From JBFMFH01 sp040752275 (GTDB taxonomy: Bacteria > Acidobacteriota > Vicinamibacteria > Vicinamibacterales > JAKQTR01): a stretch of 37,398 nt of DNA. Location of the stretch: contig JBFMFH010000072.1 in assembly GCA_040752275.1 (NCBI GenBank), positions 1 to 37,398 of the forward strand. The letters are read 5' to 3'. Made by a program: the position numbers and the translations under genes. Shown piece after piece: positions 1-7,087 of this stretch. The notes below the pieces were generated by a model that did no database searches, was not told where the DNA came from, and was given only the letters and a program-made list of their open reading frames with translations. Within the stretch, counting starts at the first letter, position 1; each line of letters starts with the position of its first letter.

Positions 1-127
1 CGGGGCATCCCGCCTGGCGGCGTTGCTCCTCCCTCACATACCGGGAGTATGCTCAGTCGTCGCGCCTGGCCAGCCGGGCGCCGCGCTCCGGGACTTCTGC
101 AAGGCATCACGGTTCCAGGGCACTAGC
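1..127. repeat. Right part of a MITE-like inverted-repeat element at the window start
   Basis: Bases 1-84 are identical to the last 84 bases of the window. Bases 102-127 are the exact reverse complement of 37274-37299 (26 of 26). Joining the two ends gives a non-coding element of about 168 bp with terminal inverted repeats and CTAG at each outer edge, the kind of target used by IS630- and IS5/IS427-type transposases. Inside is a small hairpin (CATAC, 5-base loop, GTATG). There is no room for a transposase, so a MITE or similar non-autonomous dispersed repeat is inferred. The same data also fit a contig that ends in two copies of one repeat, or a circular sequence. Between 128 and the first gene at 298 I see no supported gene. 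Confidence 0.7.
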
Positions 128-297
128 AGCCAACCGGACCAGATTCGGTTGAGCAGAGCCGGCTGGGACGACTCGTCGGCCGCGTTCCTGCCCAAGGGTA
201 TGCGTCAGGTCTGCCGCGCCCTCGCCATGGCGCTCGGCTGCGATGAATGAGCCGTGGCGCGCCCGTCAATCGGGCCAAGTACGGAATAATGGGCCAC

Positions 298-1206
298 ATG
301 GCGCATCGAAGACAGGGCCGGGCCAAGCCTTCCGTGGTCGCGGTATGGCTGGGAAGTGCCGTCCTCGCCGGCGGACGGGCGCCCGCACCGCAGGTGACCG
401 TGCAGCACGAGGCGCGCGCGGTGGCTCCGGGAGAGGTCGTGCTCGTCAGGGCCGAGACCGCGGCTGCGGCGACGAAGGTGACCGGAACGTCTCCGTCGGG
501 CAGCGTCCGTTTCTTTCAGACGGACGACCCGCTGGTCTGGGAGGCGCTCGTCGGCCTCGACCTTGGCGCCCCGCCAGGGACCTTCCGGATCTCGGTGACC
601 GCGGAAGCCGAAAACGGCCGCGCGGAGACGATCCACACGCTGACTGTCCAGCCGAAGACATTCTCGTCGCGGAGGATCACCGTTGCACCGGAGTTCGCCG
701 CGCCGCCCAGGAGCGCGCTCGCGCGGATCGAGCGCGAGGGGAAGCGCGTCGCCGCAATCCTGAGCGACGTCTCGCCGGCGCGCCTGTGGTCGTCGCCGTT
801 CATCGCGCCGGTACCCGGAGCCGTCACCTCCGCCTTCGGCCATCGGAGCATTGTCAACGGGCAGCCGCGCAGCCCGCACGGCGGCGTTGACATGCGTGCC
901 GCGGAGGGAGCGCCGGTCCGCGCCCCAAACCGCGGCCGGGTCGTGCTCAGCGACGAGCTCTACTACTCGGGTCGGACCGTGATCATCGACCACGGGCTCG
1001 GGGCGTTCTCGTACATGGGACACCTGTCGAAACGGCATGTCGCCGAGGGCGACATCGTCGAGCGAGGGGACCTCATCGGCCTGGCGGGCTCGACAGGGCG
1101 TGTGACCGGCCCGCATCTGCACTGGACCGTGCGCCTGGCTGGGGCGCGGGTCGATCCGATGTCGTTGCTCGCGGTGATCGGGGAGAGGCGTGTCCCGCAA
1201 GGCTGA
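298..1206 (+). CDS. Exported M23 (LytM-type) zinc metallopeptidase
   Basis: This is a 302-residue secreted or periplasmic peptidase of the M23 family, whose members cut peptide cross-bridges in peptidoglycan. A basic N-terminus and hydrophobic stretch (about residues 10-27) look like a signal peptide. Residues 30-125 are predicted beta-rich and may be an Ig-like accessory domain. The catalytic domain occupies about 170-295. It has H194 and D198 in the HxxxD motif (PHGGVD), H242 in YMGHL and H273/H275 in GPHLHW, so all zinc and catalytic residues are present. Another in-frame ATG lies at 289, with a longer option at 247. I chose 298 because the signal peptide follows directly, but no clear ribosome binding site separates the options. 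It converges on the M14 operon. The family call is secure; the precise cell-wall substrate is unknown. Confidence 0.88.
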   Translation: MAHRRQGRAKPSVVAVWLGSAVLAGGRAPAPQVTVQHEARAVAPGEVVLVRAETAAAATKVTGTSPSGSVRFFQTDDPLVWEALVGLDLGAPPGTFRISVTAEAENGRAETIHTLTVQPKTFSSRRITVAPEFAAPPRSALARIEREGKRVAAILSDVSPARLWSSPFIAPVPGAVTSAFGHRSIVNGQPRSPHGGVDMRAAEGAPVRAPNRGRVVLSDELYYSGRTVIIDHGLGAFSYMGHLSKRHVAEGDIVERGDLIGLAGSTGRVTGPHLHWTVRLAGARVDPMSLLAVIGERRVPQG

Positions 1207-1307
1207 CCGGCCTCCGCCAAGGCGACGGCAGCCCGCTGCCGTCTTCCCGGCTATGGCGAAGCAGGGTGGGTTCGCCGAGCCCGCAGCCGGGTCGAAGGGC
1301 CGAGCCC

Positions 1308-1328
1308 GGCGCGTTCGGCGAACGCGCC
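1308..1328. terminator. Hairpin between convergent genes
   Basis: A perfect 9-bp stem (GGCGCGTTC / GAACGCGCC) closes a 3-base loop between the end of the M23 gene and the end of the M14 operon. It has no following T-run, so it is a hairpin of terminator-like position rather than a classical intrinsic terminator. It could serve both strands. Confidence 0.4.
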
Positions 1329-1388
1329 CCGCCGCGAGGCTCCGAGGGCCAGCAGAATGGGGACGGAGGGCATCCGGAACCGGCCGCC

Positions 1389-1412
1389 GGTCCCTGGTCC
1401 CCGGTCCCTGTC
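1389..1412. repeat. Heptanucleotide-type repeat (GGTCCCT/GGTCCCC)
   Basis: Three degenerate 7-base units related to GGTCCCT lie directly after the M14 operon. They are the reverse complement of the GGGGACC/GGGACCA array at 5333-5368, so the operon is bracketed by inverted copies of the same repeat class. Confidence 0.6.
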
Positions 1413-1415
1413 GTC

Positions 1416-3218
1416 CTACTGCAGCGTGATCGTCCTCGTTACCGTGCCGCCTTTCTGGCTCGTGTACCTGACGGTGATCGGGCCAGAACCCCTGATCAGG
1501 TACTGCAGCGTCTTCGTCGCGTGGGCGGGATGGCCGCTGCGAATGATGATGCGCTTCAGATCCGCCTGATCGATCATCTGCGCCACCGACGCGCGCCACT
1601 TGTTGGCCACCCAGCTTGCTGAGAGCACCTCGATCCCCTTGCCGTCCACCGTCACGATGTCCGGCGTCACCACGTTGTTCTCCGCCGCCTTCGCGAGGAT
1701 CGTCGGCACGGCCTTGTCGTTCGTCAGGTCCACCCACACCTTGGAGATGCCCGGGGCGATCCGTTCCACCTTGGTATCACCCATGCGCATCTGCGGCATC
1801 TGGTCCGCCTGATACAGGGTGAAGGCCATGTTGCGGTGGCACAGCTCCTCGTTCATGAAGCGGGGTGGCACCCGGCCGAACATCTTCTTCCAGCCGCCCA
1901 GCTCGACCTTGCCGAACTCCGGATGATCGAACTCGCTCCAGGGCGTCAACTCGTCGCCGAACTCCAGGAAGTCATTGAAGAAGTAGTTCGCGACGCGCGG
2001 CGCGATCGGGCTCTCGGGATCCTTCTGCTGCTCCTTTAGCTCAGGGCTGTTGAAATACTGGCCGCCGCTCCACAGCTCGTTCGAGATCGACACAATGCCC
2101 AGACCATCGTTGCCCCAGTCCGTGACCCCGCCGTGCACGGTGTAGAGTCCGCTCCAGATGACGATGTAGCGGTAGTAGGGGAGCATGCGCTCGCCCATTT
2201 GTCCCACCTCGTCGTAGGCACGGACATCCGTGCGAGGGTACTCGCCCGTCTGCTCGGCGCCGGGGCCCCGCAGGATCATGCCGCCGCTGTTGTGGTAGGT
2301 CTGCAACCCGGCGATGTTCGGGTGCGCAATCAGAAAGGCGCTGACCGCCCTGGCCTCCGGCAGTTGGAACGGGTAGTCCATGGCGCCGCCCTGGATGTAG
2401 GCGGGCTGCCAATCGGATGCGAAGTTGCGGTTCGGATCGTAGCCGCCCGGACCATCTTCGTTGACGCGGCCGTCCTTGTCGTTGTCGAGACCCTCCTGCC
2501 CGAGCAGGAGGTAGTCGCCCGTCTGTCCGACGGGTACCGGTTCCATGATGCGCGGGTCGGTCGCGTTCTTGCGGTGCGTGCCCTGGCCCGGGACGTACTT
2601 GCGGATCTGTTCGATCACGCCGTTCCCGTTCAGGTCGTCCGGCCCGTCCTCGTCCACGAGCCCGTCGCGGTCATCGTCGACCGGGACATGGCCCGTGCGG
2701 GCTCCCGCTCCGGTCCCGTGCATGAAGTAGTCACGCCCGTCGGGGTTGACGGTCGGCACGATGTAGAACGCGCGTTCGTTGACGAGCTTCGTGATCTGGT
2801 CGATCTTCCCGTAGTGCTCCATCAGGTACCAGATCGTGTAGATGCAGACTTCGCCGCCCTGGATCTCGTTCCCGTGGATGTTCGCCTCGATGTACATGGC
2901 CGGCTTGCTGGTGTCGGAGCCCGTGTCCGGGTTGTTCACGATCATCGCAGCGATGTCGAGGCCGTTCTGGCTCTTGCCGAGAGAGATGTACTTCAGGAAC
3001 TTCGGGTAGGCCTTCTCCAGCGCCTTCATGTCGGCCTGGAGTTCGCCCGTGTCGTGCCACCGGTTGAAATCGAGCTTCACCGTGTAGGTGCGCTCGCTCG
3101 ACTTGCCGGCCGCGGCGGTCGCCTGTCGGCCCGCATGCCCGGAGACCTGCGGTGTGGCGGACGCTGCCACCGTCACCAGCAGGCCAGCGGTCGTGATGAG
3201 GCGTGTGATCGTGGTCAT
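1416..3218 (-). CDS. Exported M14 zinc carboxypeptidase with Ca-loop-like inserts
   Basis: This 600-residue protein has a signal peptide (about residues 1-22). It then has an M14 domain with H115 and E118 (HGNE), the NPDG-R substrate-arginine region near 158-162, DPNRNF near 261-266, and H309 (TYHNSGG) as third zinc ligand. E381 in the NELW segment is the likely equivalent of the catalytic Glu270 of carboxypeptidase A, so it is probably active. Two acidic DxDxDG-type segments (about 181-203 and 245-258) sit between the zinc ligands and resemble calcium-binding loops. A beta-rich C-terminal domain follows. Three ATG codons are in series at the start; the third (3218) is 7 bases from AGGAG and is preferred. 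It begins only 24 bases after the upstream paralogue's stop, so the two are likely co-transcribed. M14 enzymes remove C-terminal residues from peptides; the true substrate is not known. Confidence 0.88.
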   Translation of the reverse strand: MTTITRLITTAGLLVTVAASATPQVSGHAGRQATAAAGKSSERTYTVKLDFNRWHDTGELQADMKALEKAYPKFLKYISLGKSQNGLDIAAMIVNNPDTGSDTSKPAMYIEANIHGNEIQGGEVCIYTIWYLMEHYGKIDQITKLVNERAFYIVPTVNPDGRDYFMHGTGAGARTGHVPVDDDRDGLVDEDGPDDLNGNGVIEQIRKYVPGQGTHRKNATDPRIMEPVPVGQTGDYLLLGQEGLDNDKDGRVNEDGPGGYDPNRNFASDWQPAYIQGGAMDYPFQLPEARAVSAFLIAHPNIAGLQTYHNSGGMILRGPGAEQTGEYPRTDVRAYDEVGQMGERMLPYYRYIVIWSGLYTVHGGVTDWGNDGLGIVSISNELWSGGQYFNSPELKEQQKDPESPIAPRVANYFFNDFLEFGDELTPWSEFDHPEFGKVELGGWKKMFGRVPPRFMNEELCHRNMAFTLYQADQMPQMRMGDTKVERIAPGISKVWVDLTNDKAVPTILAKAAENNVVTPDIVTVDGKGIEVLSASWVANKWRASVAQMIDQADLKRIIIRSGHPAHATKTLQYLIRGSGPITVRYTSQKGGTVTRTITLQ

Positions 3219-3242
3219 CATCATGCTCCTGGTCGTCTGGCG

Positions 3243-5210
3243 TTACTGCAGTGTCACCGTGGCCGTGTCGGAACCGGCATTCGGCGTTGCGACCTTCACC
3301 GTCACGGCCGCGCCCGGCTTGCCGGTGATGACCCACTCGTAGGTCCGGCGCGAGCCCGTTCCGGGGATGGCCTGGATGAAGCTCGTCTTCTCGTGTCCCG
3401 TGATGATCGACTCCGGCGGCACACCGATCTGCACCATGGCCGGCGCCACCGCGCGCGCCACGACTGCATGCGCGAGGGCCGTTGGCAGGTAGCCTCGATT
3501 CTCGATGTCAGCCTTGATCCTGTAGAGGCCCCCGCCCAGCGACGTCGCCGCTGCGCCCGCGATTCTGACACGCGGGAAGAGCGATGTCAGGTGCAGGACG
3601 AACGTCGTGTGGCCGGCCCCGAGCTCGGCGATCTTCGAGGTGGGGGGATTGACGGTGACGTGCGGCTTGAACCCGCCGATCTCCACGTCGCCCAGCGTCG
3701 GATGCTTGAACGCCGCCCATGCCGCGAAGCCATCGACCTTCTCGGCGTCCATCCACCGGAGAAGTCTCAGATCGACCGCTTCCGGCACGCCGCCGCTGGC
3801 AGCCTCGCCGCCCGCGCCTCCGCGGCCGCGGCCGGTGCCCATCGCCGCCATCCCGGCCGGTGTGCCGGCTGCAGGCGGCCCGCCCGCCGGGCCGGGCCCT
3901 CCGCGCCCGCCCGCCGGCAGCCCCCAACCTGGCGTCGAAAACGAGGGCACGCCGAACTGGTAGTACCCGTACTCGAAGAACGCCCCGGCCGGCGTCCGCA
4001 GCATGCCGGCCGAGCGCAGGCCCGTCAGTTCACGGTACTTGTCGGCGATTGCGCGCAGGTATTCGACGTCACCCGCGTTGAGGGTGGTGGCAGGTGAGCG
4101 GGCCGGCATCCCGCGTCCGCCTGCGGTGGCCGGCGCCGCGCCGCCCCGCCCGCCTCGGCCGCCTTCGCCGCCCATGAACATGACGCCGCCACCGAATCCG
4201 CCCCGGCCTCCGGCGGCGTCGGCGAACATCCCGACCCTACGCGCATCCGCATTGGAGGCCAGCGCGAAGTCGACGAGCGCGATCGGGGCAGCCGACGCCG
4301 TCCGTCCGGGCGTGACCATGAGGTTGTCGCTCAATCCGAAGGTGAGGATGGCCGCGATGTTGCGATGGGTGATGACGAAATCGAGCAGTGCCCGCGTCTC
4401 GGACTCACTCACCATGTGACGCCCGGCGTCAGGCGCGAAATACGGATACTGGTGCATGAAGTTGCGGTTGATGTCGACGCCGCCCCTGCCGTCCTCGTTG
4501 TAGAAGCCGTCGCCGTCGCTGTCCACGCCCTCGATGTAGACGGCCCAGCCGCCCGCTTCGCCCTTCGACGCGTCCGCCCGCCGCATCAGCCGTGCGTCGT
4601 CCGGGCTGACCATGTAGGGCCCGGACGGGTCCTTCACCCGCATGACCGTGATCACGCCGTCCTTGTTCAGATCCTCCGGGCCATCCTCGTCAGTGCGCCC
4701 GTCGTTGTCGTCGTCGTATGGAGTGAGGTTGGTGCGGTGCGGCGCCTTGATTGCCGCGAACATCTGCTCGGCGCCGTCGGGGTTCATCCGCGGCACGACG
4801 TAGATGACCGTGGAATCGAGGCGATCCTTGACCGCCGCGTCGGTCGCGTACGAGGCCAGCAGGGACTCGATGATGAAGAGGGCCAGCTCGCTGCCCACGA
4901 GATGGTCGCCCTCGAAGTTGGCGGCGATGAGCAGACCCGGCCGGGTGCCGGCCGGCGGCCCGCCCGCGCCGGCGATCTCGAGAGCCCAGAGATCGCGGCC
5001 TTCGCGGGTCTTGCCGATCGAGACGAGTGTCGCCAGCGCCGGCTGAGCCGAGGCGGCGGCTTTCAGTGCTGCGGACAACTCCTGGTAGTTGTGGTACTTC
5101 GAGAAGTCGGCCGCGGCTCCTGCGGGGACCGCGACGCACCAGGCCAGCAGCATGGCCAGCGCCGCGGCCCGAGACGGGCCGAAGCGCGGGTGACTCCCTC
5201 GTGTTCGCAC
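3243..5210 (-). CDS. Exported M14-fold paralogue with disrupted zinc site
   Basis: This 655-residue protein is clearly homologous to its downstream neighbour but altered at the active site. Where the neighbour has HGNE it has E100-G-D-H103 (EGDH), the two ligands exchanged. The third ligand position is glycine (G292, in LTFGLSDN), and no glutamate is seen at the catalytic position near PSFSTPGW. It keeps the NPDG and DINRNF segments and both acidic DxDxDG loops (about 166-185 and 230-242), and has long Gly/Arg-rich inserts around 380-415 and 500-545. The start is GTG at 5210: AGGAGG lies 7 bases upstream, and a good signal peptide (AMLLAWCVAVPAGAAA) follows. An ATG at 5324 would place that signal peptide 38 residues further in. 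It is probably a pseudoenzyme or a binding or regulatory partner of the active M14 enzyme. A changed metal geometry is the alternative. Confidence 0.85.
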   Translation of the reverse strand: MRTRGSHPRFGPSRAAALAMLLAWCVAVPAGAAADFSKYHNYQELSAALKAAASAQPALATLVSIGKTREGRDLWALEIAGAGGPPAGTRPGLLIAANFEGDHLVGSELALFIIESLLASYATDAAVKDRLDSTVIYVVPRMNPDGAEQMFAAIKAPHRTNLTPYDDDNDGRTDEDGPEDLNKDGVITVMRVKDPSGPYMVSPDDARLMRRADASKGEAGGWAVYIEGVDSDGDGFYNEDGRGGVDINRNFMHQYPYFAPDAGRHMVSESETRALLDFVITHRNIAAILTFGLSDNLMVTPGRTASAAPIALVDFALASNADARRVGMFADAAGGRGGFGGGVMFMGGEGGRGGRGGAAPATAGGRGMPARSPATTLNAGDVEYLRAIADKYRELTGLRSAGMLRTPAGAFFEYGYYQFGVPSFSTPGWGLPAGGRGGPGPAGGPPAAGTPAGMAAMGTGRGRGGAGGEAASGGVPEAVDLRLLRWMDAEKVDGFAAWAAFKHPTLGDVEIGGFKPHVTVNPPTSKIAELGAGHTTFVLHLTSLFPRVRIAGAAATSLGGGLYRIKADIENRGYLPTALAHAVVARAVAPAMVQIGVPPESIITGHEKTSFIQAIPGTGSRRTYEWVITGKPGAAVTVKVATPNAGSDTATVTLQ

Positions 5211-5332
5211 AGTCGTACCTCCTGGAGACGGGTGAGTGGTGCCGAGGCTTCGGAGGACCGCGCCGGCGAAGGTGGGGGCGAGTCGCCTTCGACAGCACCC
5301 GGATGCTCGGGCAGAGGCTATCACAGAAGAAC

Positions 5333-5368
5333 GGGGACCGGGGACCGGGGACCAGGGACCAGGGACCT
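5333..5368. repeat. Heptanucleotide tandem repeat (GGGGACC/AGGGACC)
   Basis: Five near-perfect 7-base units lie upstream of the M14 operon start. They match, in inverted orientation, the short array at 1389-1412. Related seven-base arrays recur at 24493-24537, 34275-34305 and 34487-34545. Confidence 0.75.
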
Positions 5369-5383
5369 GCTATAGAGCGGGGT

Positions 5384-5455
5384 GACTCCGGGACGACTCC
5401 GGGATGACTCCGGGATGACTCCGGGATGAGACCCGCTCTAGAACGGGGGTGTTCG
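5384..5455. repeat. Four 11-bp tandem repeats running into a dispersed 39-bp repeat
   Basis: Four copies of GACTCCGGGAT (the first ending in C) span 5384-5427. The last copy begins a 39-bp block (5417-5455) that recurs at 18435-18473 with one mismatch. Flanking TAGAGCGGG (just upstream) and CCCGCTCTA (in the block) could pair with the tandem units as a loop. It lies between the divergent M14 operon and the mntR-feo operon. Confidence 0.8.
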
Positions 5456-5493
5456 ACGGTCCGAACTCGAGACTCACAGCCGTGGTGGTCACC

Positions 5494-5524
5494 ACATTGT
5501 AGTTCATGCTACATTGTGTATCAT
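5494..5524 (+). promoter_or_regulatory. Promoter with overlapping inverted repeat, candidate MntR/DtxR operator
   Basis: An inverted repeat ACATTGTAG - 6 bases - CTACATTGT (8 of 9 paired) spans 5494-5517. It is embedded in a promoter: TTGTAG (5497-5502), 16-base spacer, TATCAT (5519-5524). Only four bases separate the -10 element from the ATG at 5529, and no Shine-Dalgarno sequence is present. Transcription should therefore start at or next to the ATG, giving a leaderless mRNA. A repressor on the repeat would block RNA polymerase, and the first gene of the operon encodes a likely one. Confidence 0.6.
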
Positions 5525-5528
5525 AGAC

Positions 5529-6065
5529 ATGAGCGCCGGCACTGAGGCGCGGAGGATCTCGACTGTGTTGCTTCGCCAGCGCCCGCGCTCCCTGTCGTCC
5601 GATACGGACCGGCCGACCGAGACGCAGGCGGACGCCTTTCGCCAGACCCGTCGCGACCACTCCCTGGAGACGGCCGAGGACTACGTCGAGGCCATTGCCG
5701 ATCTGATGGACCGCGTCGGCGAGGCCCGTGCCGTGGACCTCGCCCGTCGCTTCGGCGTCTCGCACGTCACCGTCGTCCGCACCGTCTCGCGGCTGCAGCG
5801 CGATGGGTACGTCTCGACGCAGCCGTACCGATCCGTGTTCCTCACGGCGAAGGGCGCCCGCCTCGCCAGGGCGTCGCGAGAACGTCACGCCCTGGTGGTC
5901 GACTTCCTGCGTGCTCTGGGCATCTCCGACCACGCAGCCCAGGCCGACGCCGAAGGGATCGAGCATCACGTGAGCACCGAGACGCTTGCCGCCTTCTCCC
6001 GCCACATCGCCTCGGCCAGGCGGCGCCGCGCTCCCGAGCCTGCCGTGAAGGAGCCGCGCCGATGA
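5529..6065 (+). CDS. MntR-type (DtxR family) metal-responsive repressor
   Basis: This 178-residue regulator has a low-complexity N-terminal extension of about 45 residues, a winged helix (about 48-110) and a metal-binding dimerisation helix region (about 115-165). It lacks the SH3-like third domain, as MntR does. Aligned by eye to Bacillus MntR, every ligand is conserved: D51, E54, H120, E142, E145 and H146 (EDYVEAI and EGIEHH). It probably binds DNA when loaded with Mn(II) or Fe(II) and represses this operon through the inverted repeat just upstream. The ATG at 5529 is used rather than a TTG at 5514, because the -10 element overlaps the TTG. Its stop overlaps the next start by four bases (ATGA), so translation is coupled. 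Whether manganese or iron is sensed cannot be read from sequence. Confidence 0.85.
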   Translation: MSAGTEARRISTVLLRQRPRSLSSDTDRPTETQADAFRQTRRDHSLETAEDYVEAIADLMDRVGEARAVDLARRFGVSHVTVVRTVSRLQRDGYVSTQPYRSVFLTAKGARLARASRERHALVVDFLRALGISDHAAQADAEGIEHHVSTETLAAFSRHIASARRRRAPEPAVKEPRR

Positions 6066-7087
6066 TCTGGCTGGTCGGTGTGGCGGCGGCGTGCCTGGTC
6101 TTCGTGTTCTGGCCGCGCCTCGGCCTCCTCGACCGGTGGCAGCGTGCCAGTGACCTGGCCCGCCGATCGCGCCGCGAAGACGCCCTGAAGCACATCCTGA
6201 AGTGCGAGGCCAACCAGCGGCGGGCCACGCTCGAGAGCGTGGCGGGTGCCGTGGAAATCGCCTCCGGCGCGGCCGCCCACCTCCTCGAGGATCTCCAGGC
6301 GGGGGGCCTCGTCACCGTCGAGGCCGGCGGGTTGCGCCTTCGACCTGCCGGACGCGACATCGCCCTGCACATCATCCGCGCTCATCGGTTGTGGGAGAGC
6401 TTCCTTGCCGAGGAGACGGGCGTGGCCGAGCGCGAGTGGCACCTGCGGGCCGAGAAGCAGGAGCACCTGCTCACGCCGGAGCGCGCCGACGAACTCGCGG
6501 CGCGCCTGGGCCATCCCACGCACGACCCGCACGGTGACGCGATCCCTGCGCTCGACGGGACGCTCGAAGGCGAGCGCGACCGATCGCTCAACGACGTCGA
6601 TCCCGGTACACCCGTCGTCATCAGACACATCGAAGACGAGCCTGCGCCGATCTACGACCAGTTGCTCGCGCAGGGACTGCGTGCGGGGATGAAGGCGTTC
6701 GTGGTCGAGAAGGACCAGACGAGAATCCGGTTCTGGGCCGACGGCGACCTGCACGTCCTCGCGCCCGTGCTCGCTGACAGTGTCGCCGTTGCCGACCTGC
6801 CCGGCTACCGGAGGGAGGACCTCGTCGCCCATCAGTTCCTCGCCGGCCTGAAGCCCGGCGAGCGCGGGCGCGTCGTCGAGATCTCCCCGGCCTGCCGCGG
6901 ACCGGAACGGCGCCGGCTGATGGACTTGGGGTTCGTGCCGGGCACCATCGTTGACGTCGACCTGGTGAGCCCGGCCGGCGATCCGACCGCCTACCGGCTG
7001 CGAGGCAGCGTCGTCGCGTTGCGACGCGAACAGGCGCGGCTCGTCAGGGTCGACAGAGTCGAGGCCGTTGCGGAGGTGGGCTCATGA
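6062..7087 (+). CDS. Membrane-anchored DtxR-type regulator fused to FeoA domain(s)
   Basis: This 341-residue protein has an unusual order. It starts with a hydrophobic helix (about 2-18), followed by a DtxR-like winged helix (about 36-100). A dimerisation and metal domain (about 101-160) carries D40, H108, E112, H127, E131, E134 and H135 at the positions of DtxR residues 10, 79, 83, 98, 102, 105 and 106. An SH3-like segment (about 180-235) and a second FeoA-type domain (about 258-335, with LMDLGFVPG) complete it. The Glu at 131 replaces the DtxR cysteine and makes the site more MntR-like. The predicted topology is a single membrane anchor with a cytosolic regulator. FeoA domains normally assist FeoB, so this protein may sense metal beside the transporter. 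It overlaps the preceding and following genes by ATGA. DNA binding by the anchored wing is plausible but unproven. Confidence 0.8.
   Translation: MIWLVGVAAACLVFVFWPRLGLLDRWQRASDLARRSRREDALKHILKCEANQRRATLESVAGAVEIASGAAAHLLEDLQAGGLVTVEAGGLRLRPAGRDIALHIIRAHRLWESFLAEETGVAEREWHLRAEKQEHLLTPERADELAARLGHPTHDPHGDAIPALDGTLEGERDRSLNDVDPGTPVVIRHIEDEPAPIYDQLLAQGLRAGMKAFVVEKDQTRIRFWADGDLHVLAPVLADSVAVADLPGYRREDLVAHQFLAGLKPGERGRVVEISPACRGPERRRLMDLGFVPGTIVDVDLVSPAGDPTAYRLRGSVVALRREQARLVRVDRVEAVAEVGS

Noticed and set aside
205..1737. Long minus-strand frame opposite the M23 gene
   Set aside because: It is antisense to a gene with complete catalytic motifs, is rich in Arg, Pro and Gly, and shows no recognisable domain: a typical shadow in GC-rich DNA.
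5333..5455. Riboswitch or leader RNA upstream of mntR
   Set aside because: The repeats lie outside the predicted transcript, which appears to begin at the start codon. No known riboswitch core is recognised.
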